A DNA stretch of 64,000 nucleotides, taken from Chiua virens. Taxonomy: Eukaryota > Basidiomycota > Agaricomycetes > Boletales > Boletaceae. Positions 27,025-36,690 of the stretch are shown here, in pieces. The translations under genes and the position numbers were made by a program. The notes under the pieces are model-generated. The model was not told the origin of the DNA and made no database searches. It was given only the letters and a program-made list of their open reading frames with translations. Location of the stretch: positions 434,001 to 498,000 of the forward strand of contig JAHNUO010000017.1 of assembly GCA_019787685.1 (NCBI GenBank), read 5' to 3'. The first letter of the stretch is position 1. The number at the start of each line of letters is the position of its first letter.

Positions 27025-28145
27025 AGAATCAAGTTGTCGAGGTTTAGAGCTACTATCCTGTGTACGATATGCATGTCGGGTGATTCTGTCTTCAAGTTGT
27101 ATGTTGTACTACATTGTTCTTCAAAGATGAAATATGTTTTGCGTTGTGACAGTTCCGAGGCAGGAGAAGATATCATGTAGGGTTCCCCGAGGCAGTTCCC
27201 ATTCAAAGGTCTTCAGTGAGGCCTGGATTATTTAAACTTCCCATTGACATCATTTACTGCCAGTGGTGTCGATTGCGCAGAACGCAGTAGAATAAGAACT
27301 AATGATTTCGAAGTCAAATGCATTCAAGGTTGGTGGCCCAACCATGCTATGAAACACAAGGAAGAGGCCCTGTGGAGTGTCATACGGGCTCTTACCAAGT
27401 CTTCATCATGCGAGCAAGCACCCCCCGCTGAAGTTGGTGGAACAGTTGTGACAAACTCCCTGCGGCATCTCCCGGCTCCATAAATTACTTATCGTAACGC
27501 CATGGAGTGTCGTCACTGGGATCTCCGGCCCGCGCCATGCACTCATGGTCAAATTCTCGGCGTATCCACATTTTTGATACCTTACTACTCATGTAGTACC
27601 ATGTCCGCAGGGATCGGAACGAAAGGGATGCTGACGAATACACGCCGAAACGCGAACGTTCCGGTGGTTTTACAAGTACATTCACGAGCCTGAGGAATTC
27701 GCGTGCTTCTGGACCGCAACTTCCGAAGAGAACGCGAATACAGCCATCGTTGAGTGAGAGCGCAATAGAGCGAACTGAGCCAACCTACCGTGACGTGATT
27801 TTCTTGGCCGGCGGATGCAGAATCCAGATCACAGTCTGTGTCGTCGAGGCTTCCGCTCGTGGCTGCGCGATTTCTCAATCAAAAGCGAACGTGGTCGGGA
27901 AGACAGGTGTACGTCTTGACAAGTGGTCCAAAATAATGTATCGCCTTGATCTTTATATTGTGCAGCACACATTTTCCCTTTGTCGGGTCACCGTCCTATC
28001 AATCTTTCCTGAAGGAGACAAATCCTCGTACTGTTCTTGCCTTCGAAAGCAATCAGAAACCGTGCCGAACGGCAAGGAAGGGTGAAAGCGAGATTTCGAT
28101 CATCTATGTCTAGCGGACGCGAAACCCAACTAGCAACACGAATAT
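27025..28145. other. Convergent intergenic region
   Basis: This 1.1-kb space lies between the 3' ends of the helicase (plus) and DcpS (minus). No conserved coding segment is seen. Small overlapping open frames near 27500-28080 have no recognisable content. Confidence 0.55.
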
Positions 28146-29570
28146 TCATGCTATCTCAGAATAGACTTGAGCAGCGGCCATTGAATCATAGAGTCCGTGT
28201 TGCGAACCGAGTCCATACGTCAGCGTGATCTCGGACAGGATGTTCGGAGAGTATTTGAGCTGTAATGCATCGTACGATCAGTCAAGAGCGAACAAACGCC
28301 GTCTCCCCTACATAAACATCAACGTTAAACATACCATCGAGATGACATCGTCTAACAGATGTGCCTGGCCAACCGCCATCCCCATCGTCCCGTCCTGCGC
28401 CGCGTGTACGATATGCACATGAAAATGATCTGTGTTACAAACACCGGCGTGACGATCAGCGTGTCAACCTCAGCTAATATCACGGAGACACGCACAATAA
28501 GACGGTTGGTAGTGAATGTACATCCGCAACGCGCCTCTGGGTAGACCCCACCGTCCCTTGACGACGCCATACGCCTGCTCGCGTATCTCCTCCAACAAGC
28601 CCACATGGCCGTCCGGTCCGCCTCTGAGGTCGCGCAAGGAGCGGATGGTAGGACCACATACGATGGCGAGGAGGTAGAGCGACGAGATAGGACCACTGGG
28701 GTCCCACTTCATATCGGGGACAATGAGGAAACGGTCTGTACGACAGAGGACATCGTCCACTTCGGCTTTGCCCTCCAGGATGTCTCTGACCCTGTGACGA
28801 GAAAGATTGTGAGCATCGCGACGCGATCCGCTGTCGCTGGGCCGTACCATTGCGTGCGCGATGCAGGAAAGGCGTCGATGTACGGCTTCACGATGTCGTT
28901 GTATAGTGCCGGTGTTTCCGATACTAGGATGCGTTCCTGTCTCGTGTACTAGAGGTAGACATCGTAATCCGATCGCCAAAAGTCGGGTTACATGTGAGAC
29001 TGAGGAAAGATCAGACGATGACAGAAAAGAAAAGCGAATACCTTTTGGATGTGAACCTCCGTGGCGGGGAATATCACTCTGATCTGGACATCTGGCATGT
29101 CCTCGTTGCGAGTGAGCCAACCGTGCGACCACGAGTACTACGTGAACCGAAAAGATCCATACATGTGCACGCGATCGCGAGTTTGAGAATTGACATACAA
29201 TATCTGTGTTGCCGATGAGTTTCGTGGATGTAAAGACTCTTCCCTTAGATAAGTGATCAGTGAACGCGACCGAGTTGAACGCAGTCCGTTCGATGCGAAG
29301 GATAGCAGGAAGTCGCAATGGGGAGCCTGAGTCAGATTCAGAGACACTGGCCACAGTTTCAACACCATCAACGTCTTGTCGTGCATTTGGTGGAGCAGGG
29401 AGCGTCCCAAGTACAATCAGAAAGTGAAAGTTGGGGTCTAAGGGAAAAGGTTGACATCGGATTTTAGAGAGCGGATCGAGACAACAGAACCTACTTTCAT
29501 CGAGGATGCGCTCAAAGATGAACGTACCAATATCATAGGGATACGTGAGGTGATTACGGTTCTGGTCCAT
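28146..29570 (-). CDS. dcs1: Scavenger mRNA decapping enzyme DcpS (HIT family)
   Basis: The CDS is complement(join(28146..28259,28335..28429,28496..28791,28848..28948,29042..29137,29199..29437,29495..29570)), 1017 nt, 338 residues. The HIT motif YHFHVHIV (about 270-277) carries His271, His273 and His275; the middle one is the expected nucleophile. Other family signatures are FLIVPDMKWDPSGP, SSLYLLAIV, TIRSLRDLRG and MYIHYQPSY. DcpS hydrolyses the capped oligonucleotide left after exosomal 3'-5' mRNA decay. An intron splits the codon for the Tyr just before the HIT motif. The start is taken at 29570 (MDQNRN); an in-frame ATG at 29585 would add five residues. The gene is head to head with Rrp46. 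Confidence 0.92.
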
Positions 29571-29701
29571 CGTGTCGCTGATCATGTGAATGCCAGGCCT
29601 ACTAGTTAGAGCGGATGTATCAGTTTTAAGGTAGGTGAGAACGACTCTGACGAAGAAGACATCCAGCACTGCGAGATCTAATTTTCACACGGTGGCATCA
29701 A
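29571..29701. promoter_or_regulatory. 131-bp divergent promoter between DcpS and Rrp46
   Basis: The start codons of DcpS (minus) and Rrp46 (plus) are only 131 bp apart, so their promoters must overlap. No TATA box is evident. The pairing joins two successive factors of cytoplasmic 3'-5' mRNA decay; co-regulation is an inference from this arrangement. Confidence 0.5.
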
Positions 29702-30436
29702 ATGACCATCGACATCGATTTTAACGGACTCTCTGGCGTGGACGGTTCAGCTCGCTTCTCGTTCGATACCACGACCGCCGTCGCCTCCGTTAGCGGGCCC
29801 ATCACCTCCCGACTCGCTGCCGAACATCCCGTCCGCGCAACCATCGACGTCCATGTTCGTCCTCTTTCCTCTGTCTCCAGCACCACCGAAAAACACACCG
29901 GGATCATACTCAAAGGCATCCTCGAGCGCGCATGTATACTCTCACAGCATCCGAGGACGTCGATTCAGGTCGTTGTCCAAGCGCTATCGCCTTACCTACG
30001 CGCGGCATATGGCCAGCACGCGTCGCACAATACAGATGCCGACCTACGTCTCGCAGCCGAGATCAACGCGTGTAGTCTTGCCCTCCTCAACGCGGGGTCG
30101 GTACCAATGCGAGGCGTTGTCTGCGCTGTCGCCGTCGCTCAAGCCACGTCTGCGAGCGAACCCCTCATCGCTGAACCTGGCAGTCCCGGGACTACAGCGT
30201 GTTCCGGCTGCTTTGCGTTTATCTTTGGTGTTGATAACAACCTGTTTACGGGGGAATCTGGGACATGTGGCATACCGCAGTCTAAAATGATCTGGACAAA
30301 CTATCGCGCGTGCCCCGGAAACGCATTTTCTATCGAGGCATTACAACGGGCGGAAGATGTCGCTTTGGAGGGTGCAGCGGCGGTACGGACGAAAATGAAA
30401 GAGAGTTTGAGCGTGTCGTTTGCTGGGAATGGATGA
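29702..30436 (+). CDS. rrp46: Exosome complex component Rrp46 (RNase PH family)
   Basis: This is a single uninterrupted frame of 244 residues, unusual here because nearly all neighbours have many introns. The RNase PH fold is recognised from GSARFSFDTTTAVASVSGP near the N-terminus, the SIQVVVQAL strand, AAEINACSLALLNAGSVPM and the acidic strand region later. Rrp46 is one of six RNase PH-like subunits forming the exosome ring, generally thought catalytically inactive in eukaryotes. An internal segment (about 158-200, ACSGCFAFIFGVDN) follows the usual pattern of this family. ATG at 29702 begins the conserved N-terminal part. Confidence 0.85.
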   Translation: MTIDIDFNGLSGVDGSARFSFDTTTAVASVSGPITSRLAAEHPVRATIDVHVRPLSSVSSTTEKHTGIILKGILERACILSQHPRTSIQVVVQALSPYLRAAYGQHASHNTDADLRLAAEINACSLALLNAGSVPMRGVVCAVAVAQATSASEPLIAEPGSPGTTACSGCFAFIFGVDNNLFTGESGTCGIPQSKMIWTNYRACPGNAFSIEALQRAEDVALEGAAAVRTKMKESLSVSFAGNG

Positions 30437-30669
30437 CAACATCTTTCCTTCTTGACGGAAGTCGGCGGAGATTTATCACTTGATTCGTACTCTTTCCGGA
30501 CCAGTAAGTACGCTTCGCTCGTGTGTAAAATCATCCTGCTCAAAGACCGATGGATAGTTGGACTGGTAGAGGTGTGTTTACGTCCACTTACGATAGGGTT
30601 GCCACCGAAAACGTTCGAGCATTTAGTCTGTTATCGACTTGATTTCTTCGTACAAAATCATAGTTCTGT

Positions 30670-31230
30670 CTAGGTCCGCATATCTCCAAACACGTGCACC
30701 TTGGGCACAACGTTGGAGAGGCCTCCGTACCAATCGTCTGACCCCGAGAAAGCTGCAGATGACACAGATTTTGGCAAGAGGACCGCGCGTACGAGAGCAT
30801 CCGGGCCCAAGTTGAACAGAGTTCGTCTACTGTTGAGTGTAATCGACATGGTTGCATCGTCCAATATGAAGGGCGGTCGTACACGTACACGATCATCGCG
30901 ATCGATCCACAGGGCAAGCGCGTCGACGCGGGTATGCGCTACCAAATCTCTGTATTGGTCCCTGTTGCATAATGTGTCCGACTTGCTGTACCACTCACTG
31001 TTTGCTCCTCGAGTTCAAACGAACGTCGAGGTGAGGATCAGGACGTCATCTTTACTCTTGGCCGTCTCGCTGTTCTCACTATCATGTCCATGAGCGGGTG
31101 TCCCAGAGGCGACGTCCACACCTGATCTCCCGGACCTGGTATCGTCATCAAGAGCGACGCGGAAAGGTGATTCGAGTCGTCGATCGAGGGTAACGTCAAC
31201 CGGTCAGTGTGGACACGATCACGGTCAGCT
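30670..31230 (-). CDS. Unidentified gene, at least two exons
   Basis: I do not recognise this product. A 3' exon at 30670-30997 encodes a non-repetitive C-terminal part with NRDQYRDLVAHTRVDALALW, VRPPFILDDATMSITL and GGLSNVVPKVHVFGDMRT before the stop. An upstream exon of about 31080-31230 carries PGPGDQVWTSPLGHPLMDMI and ends at a GTGAGA donor. Splice signals fit, and the peptide composition is protein-like rather than shadow-like. The 5' end was not found, and a further upstream exon is likely. It is convergent with Rrp46. Function is unknown. Confidence 0.4.
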
Positions 31231-31604
31231 GGAGGGTAACGGCGGGATCACAAAGGCAACTTATGTGGCTTGCTTTTCAGGGAACTGCGACCAAGAAGCC
31301 GATAATAGGGATATTATTTCAGGTATCGACGTTTCAAACAAGCTTCGAATGTCAGTTCGAATTTCGCACCCAACACCACTGGCACAGTGGAGATATTGTG
31401 ACATGTTCTGCTTCTACTCGTCGCCATGTTTTGTCATACTCTCAGATCGTGCCGAACTCTGAGTGCTATAAGATGGAGTAACTTGAAATTAGGCTACACG
31501 TGTGAGTGATTGTACTAGCATACAACAACATAAATAAGACATAAAAATCAGCCCCGCTCCCGTGTAGAAAACAAAAGGAACAGGAAGTAAAGGTATTATG
31601 ATCG

Positions 31605-32802
31605 TCAATGGGAAATAATCCACCATACCAGCAATGAAAACACCAAGAGAGAGGCACTGGATGGATCCGTCGACCACTGCGGACCAGCCCCGCTAACGAG
31701 CGGTGCGGAAAAACCGATCGTCTGGTTCAAGCAATTCAGGAGCGTCATATTAATATTCGACGGGAGCGACGAATCTGTAGCGTTGGCATTGCTACTGGAT
31801 GTGGCCGAATTGTTATAACCATCGAGTGTGAGAACGATGCTGCTAGCGCGATAGTACTGTATTGCTTGCTCGGGTTGGGGTGCCTGCGGCGATGATGAAT
31901 TGTACGTTTGCGGCGACGTGGAACTCGAGGGTGAGAGGTAAGAAGAACAGTTGGCATCGATGGAAGAGATGAGCGACGCGACCGTGCTGTTATCGGAGAG
32001 GACATGAAAGGTCGTGTTATCGCTATTGGAAGGAAAACGTTGCTTGGGTCATTGGTCCACCAACGCGACTAGAATTTTGTGCATTTCCGTACTGCAATTG
32101 AAGCGAACGTCGACTGAGATAGCAGCTGGCATACAAGAAACATCGTACCTCTGGCGCTTGCAAGTATGGTGCAGCTGGAACAAGATCACCGGTCCAGACG
32201 ATGGGCCAAAACCAAAAGGGAAATCCTCGCCCTATAACACCACGGCCTGTGATCCCAGGGTAGCCACTTCCATAGGTCCTGAGGACCGAATAACAAGTGA
32301 GAAAAGATTAACCGACCAATCAAGATACTCACCTCGATCCAAAGATCTGACTCCTCATGCCTCCTCCTGCCGACCTGCCCCCAAACATTTGTCCGGAAGG
32401 AATGACAGTCACGCTCCCACCACCGGACCCATAAGCTGTCGCAGTGTTCTTCCCGCCCGCCGTTGAGCTGGTCAATGGCACGGTGGACGTCTTTCCACCA
32501 CTCGGAGTGCTCGTCCCACCAGATTTTCCACTGGACCCACTAGACGATTTGCCGCCAGAAGAACCACTCCCTGTCGATGTACCGGTTGATGACTTTCCAC
32601 CAGAGGAACCAGTCGACTTGCCACCTGATTTCCCTCCTGAGCCACTGCTTCCACCTCCTTTTCCACCTCCCCCGCCTCCTTTACGGCGACCCAGACGCTG
32701 AGAGTTTTGCGTGACGAATGGAAGAAACATTGTAGGGTTGGAACCGCGTGGTACCCACGATGAAGGGATGGGATCTGATAGCGAGAGAGAAGTGGATCGC
32801 AT
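31605..32802 (-). CDS. Gly/Ser-rich protein with hydrophobic C-terminus, probably surface-anchored; one apparent 1-base insertion
   Basis: Three exons are complement(31605..32091, 32149..32278, 32333..about 32730 or 32802). After a poly-Gly start (RRKGGGGGGKGGG), a long low-complexity Gly/Ser/Lys/Thr region runs about 110 residues. Next come a YGSGYPG and FPFWFWPIVW segment and an Asn/Ser/Thr-rich domain with many N-glycosylation sites (for example SDNSTVASLI and CLNQTIG). The C-terminus ends in a hydrophobic stretch, SLLVFSLLVWWIISH, which could be a GPI-attachment signal. The layout matches a common basidiomycete family of unknown function. The frame breaks near 32028-32038, where one extra base before SNSDNTTFHVLSD brings in a TAG. 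The start is uncertain (ATG at 32730 or 32802); a CATAAAAG box lies about 20-30 bp upstream of 32802. No clear signal peptide was found. Confidence 0.6.
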
Positions 32803-34969
32803 TTGGAAAGTAATACTGTCCGCTTTTATGTCCCTGGTGTAGACAAAAAGATTGGCAGGCTGACGCGATCGCGCGTGGGCTGGCACGGACTGCCACCTAC
32901 AAGCCTATGTGGGCAAGAGGAGTCAAAAAACAGCGTTGTGTCGAAATTAGAACATACACTTTCCTCGCAAAGTAAGTCGCTGGTTCTTTTCGGAAACAAA
33001 CCCCTAATTATCTGACACAGCACCGGTGGCGTTTTCTGTTCAGAATTTCTTGCACAGCTCGCTCATTGATAAGGAGGCTACCCAGTATCCAATTTGCTAG
33101 GTGCTTTGACTCGGAGTCCGTCATTCCGACGATAGGCATTGCGTCACAGCTCTTACTTTGAAACGTGCAGAACCGAAATTTTCAGAGAAACTGAGTCCAA
33201 CCATCCTGCCAGCATCAAGCCAACGCCAGTCGTTCCCCATAAAGGAATGGAGGCATGCCATTGCAAATACTCGGTCTTCCTACACTCCATTCCCTCTCAC
33301 CCTTGCCCAGATCACTCACGGTCCCATTGAAATATCAATCAATATCATCGGAAGTGCACTCCAACCGCTGGCTAGCTGTGTGGTATGGCAGCTCTGGAAG
33401 CGCATCGCCGGGCATGAAGAGCGGACCAAACCCACCGCGCTGGGACCAACACAGGTACAAACGTACCACGTACCACAACTCATGGTCAGTAATTTTGGAG
33501 TCTGCTCAAATTATCCCGCCCTCGCACCTCGTGACTGTGCTGATAACACACGGCCACACTGTTTCGCCTGTAGTACCGAATACGTCTTATCGACAGACGC
33601 TGTATCATGCTTCCTACGCGAGTCAGATGTAACGGTACCAGAAGTGACAGGTTCCACAGCGCCTCCCATCAAGCTGTGTCAGGCGCTTCTATCCCCGCCT
33701 TCGAGCTGGATCTTTTGCAGGAAGCAGCGCAACTCTGGAAGAGAGGAATAGAACAAAAATGTGACCCATCATCCTTGCTCTCAGGGATACAGGGATCGGA
33801 TATGTTGTATGGGTAAATATTCATACCATGAGTATGCTGTACGTCCACCACAGGACTGGACTATTTCGAGCTGAACGTTCGTCGTTCTATGTGGCAGTGT
33901 CCGAATAATGTTCGAGAAAAAAGCTTGAAGTTGTGAGGCCGAATTGGTCTGTTCAGCGGTCTCGCGTCTTGAATCGACATGGCTTCCCTTGGTGATAGCA
34001 GGTGCGAGCATTTTTCGCATATTCTTGGGTACCGTCAACCTTCGGAGAGTGCACAAGTTATTCGTTCATTACTTAAGTCGAGTAGGTGTTCCGTTATGTT
34101 CCCTTTACGAGAGCGTGTAGACCTCATCTTGAATCGCGAGAACCCCGTCAACTGGATGTGGTGATACAAGGGTCAACGTTTCAACGTCCAAAAACACATA
34201 ACCTTGAGGTTGCCTGTGAAAATTTGCTCGTGCCTATTGCAACCTGTCAATCCGAGAATCCGAAGGTGGGAGCAGGAAGAGACTGAAAAATAGCTAGTTT
34301 TGTCTCAGATATCGTCGCCAAGACCGCCCCAAAGCTGAATGTGCAGGTCCTGAACGGGGTGGCATGTCATTGTTCCGAAGTAACTGGCGCAGGAGGACTC
34401 GGACTAGTCCGAGTCGACAGTACCCCGTACATCTTTCCTGCATGGCACGGAGAAAAGAGATCAGAGCGCCCAAGTGTTACCCTGATATGCTATACTCTCT
34501 ACTTAAGCCACTCGGACCACCATGTCGCTGGTCGCAATATGTGCGGACGATTCAAATAATCGATGCAATTATTGGAATAGTGTCTTTGAAGAATGACCGA
34601 GTAGCTCAGGTAGCGAAAACCCTTAAGAAGTCTTCGAGGTTGCTTCAAGGCATGTGTTAAACATATTTGCAAGTTCGGGTCGCTCCGAAATTTACTTCAA
34701 GTTCACATCAGAATGAATCAATTGAAATTTTTTTGGAAGACATATCTATAACTCGAAAAACGAATGTGTGCGTTCTGGTGAGGATACACGAAAGACTTGG
34801 AAGAAATTGAAACGAGTGTGAGCGACGCGGTATATACTACGCGAAAATGTCGAAATCATAGTGAACGTAGGAAGCTGGCAACAGTAGTAATACTATACGA
34901 CATCGCAAGCTGTCCTGCAATATATATAAAAAATAAAAATAAGGCAAAGTCAATAACTTAGTAGATGCA
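32803..34969. other. Region without a supported gene
   Basis: The plus strand has a 197-codon open frame at 33158-33751, and another frame (33255-33632) reads SNRWLAVWYGSSGSASPGMK, but neither has a recognised domain. Possible donor and acceptor sites occur near 33460, so a small or decayed gene is possible. From 34660 to 34960 the sequence becomes A/T-rich. Nothing can be named. Confidence 0.45.
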
Positions 34970-35957
34970 TCACAAGGGTTTACGAGCCGTGAACACTCGC
35001 ACTTCTGTGTGAGAACCTTCCATGTCGTCCCACTCGTCGGTTATCTCGTCCATCTGCCTGTCAAAGTCACTGGCAGAGGAGAACCGACCGCAACCTCCTT
35101 CTCTCATAACATGATCCCGCATACCACTCAACCCACCAATAGTGATATCCCTTCCCAGCCGTCCGTCCTCGCCCGCCCATACCCCCAAGTTCATCTTGAT
35201 CACCTCGCATTTGACATCGACAAACCCAGCGGCTTTAAGCATATCCGCGACATAAACGCCGCAACGCAAAAGCATGTTCCTTTTCCCGAAAAAGTCGTCC
35301 AGGAATAACACGATAGAAGCCGTTTTGGGTCCACACGACCATTCGGGGCCGGTCTCGATCAGCTGCGCATATCCGCCGGGCTTGAGCACACGATACATCT
35401 CTGCGAATCGACCCGAGCCACTGCTCGCGGGTATAAGCGCAGATCATGAGGCGTTGGTGGACAAGGGAAAATTTAGAGGACCAGTAAGATGGGAGGTTGG
35501 TAGAAGAGCAGACGGAAAGATGAACGTTGCTGGAGATATTTTTGTAGCCGGGGAAGAGGCGCGGTTCAATATCGATGCCATAGAGTTGAACCGACTCGGG
35601 GAGGATCGTTCGCGTGTCACAAAGCCATGCGCCTGCAGCAAGACAAATACCACATGTCGTCAAGTGGTTCATTACGAAGAGAGGTATAAATGATTACCTG
35701 ATCCCGTGCCAATGTCCAGGACCTCGTCATTGCCCTTGATATCCACAGGAGCAAATATGAGACGACTGGAGAGAAGGCGGGTGTATAGTTGGTGTTGTAC
35801 CACGAGCCTTCAATATATTCAGTGGTGCGTCGCCGCATACAACTATATCGCCTACCTCTGGCGTTCCTCCTCGTCAGACTGGCAAGAGGTACAAAGATCC
35901 CTTGTACGAGTGCGCCGTACGTTCAATGAGGGCCTGGGCAGAAGCTGTTGCGATCAT
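34970..35957 (-). CDS. SAM methyltransferase copy A (LaeA/UMTA-like), two apparent 1-base insertions
   Basis: The exons are complement(join(34970..35632,35698..35807,35856..35957)), giving about 290 residues if read through two breaks. It carries SAM motif I DEVLDIGTGSG, split by an intron before the last Gly exactly as in copies B and D, then GIDIEPRLFP, NVHLSV, LVHQRLMI and MYRVLKPGGYAQLIE. Exon 2 has the same 110 nt as copies B and D. Exon 3 is 663 nt against 662 in D, which pins one extra base near 35396-35405 (before MYRVLKPGG). Exon 1 has another extra base at about 35871-35882, after YLLP. The family acts on small molecules or regulators of secondary metabolism. It lies some 4 kb from the other copies, in opposite orientation. 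Confidence 0.75.
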
Positions 35958-36650
35958 TTTCCAAGAGCTGGGACGCGAGAGGGGGTTACACAACTCTAGC
36001 AAAATGTCCCACCCTTTATACCATTCTCCAAAGATAATTGGAAACATGTCGGGATGACCTCCTAATTGCGCACCGATCTACTTACGACTCGGAACAAGTT
36101 GGCATTTTAAATTATGCCGATATGGTGGCTGGCCAGTTCCCTGAAACAGTACTATGAGAAGGTCCGAGCATCGCTGTTTTGCCCCATCCGAGTTAACCTT
36201 GAACCTTGTTCGTCAATGTTATCGTCATAGTGCATTGGTGATTTTCCTTCCAACTGCAGTCAATCACAAGAGTTTGCTAAACGCACCTGATAGAGGCAAT
36301 ACAATTGGATCCACAGACGTAATGTTGGACTCCATGCTTGTTCAGGAAACCAACCTCAACAACGAGGCAGAATGTGGGTCTTCGCACAAGTTGAAGTTGA
36401 TCTGTTTTCGAAGCTTGCCCGCGAGTAATGCTGTTACAGACAAGACAAGTCGGAGCCTTCCGAACCCCGCGCGGGACAAACATTACGTATAAATTTTCTA
36501 GTAGCCGCTCTTATTGTCCTTCGCATCACAAGCTGACACCTTCATTCCATAACATGCCTTCACCCGATCCTGTCTGCGAAACTTGAACCTGAGTGCCTCC
36601 ACTGAACCTGAGCGGCCGCCATCTATTTAGCCGGGGACCCTTACCTGTAT

Positions 36651-36690
36651 GAAATGGGCGTATCTCAATCGATCGAGATACACCCATTTC
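36651..36690. repeat. 16-bp stem inverted repeat, 8-nt loop
   Basis: GAAATGGGCGTATCTC (36651-36666) pairs with GAGATACACCCATTTC (36675-36690) with a single mismatch, around the loop AATCGATC. No run of T follows, and no gene lies next to it, so it is not an obvious terminator. It may be a remnant of a small element or a binding site. Confidence 0.55.

Noticed and set aside
28470..29669. A 399-codon open frame on the minus strand read as one protein
   Set aside because: It runs through several introns of DcpS. Only parts of it match the family, and the splice signals give a complete 338-residue DcpS instead.
32444..32701. Pro/Leu/Asp-rich open frame on the plus strand
   Set aside because: It is the complementary shadow of the Gly/Ser-rich region of the minus-strand gene.
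33158..33751. 197-codon open frame on the plus strand
   Set aside because: The sequence has no family signature, and a competing frame at 33255-33632 is equally long-lived, so neither can be supported.
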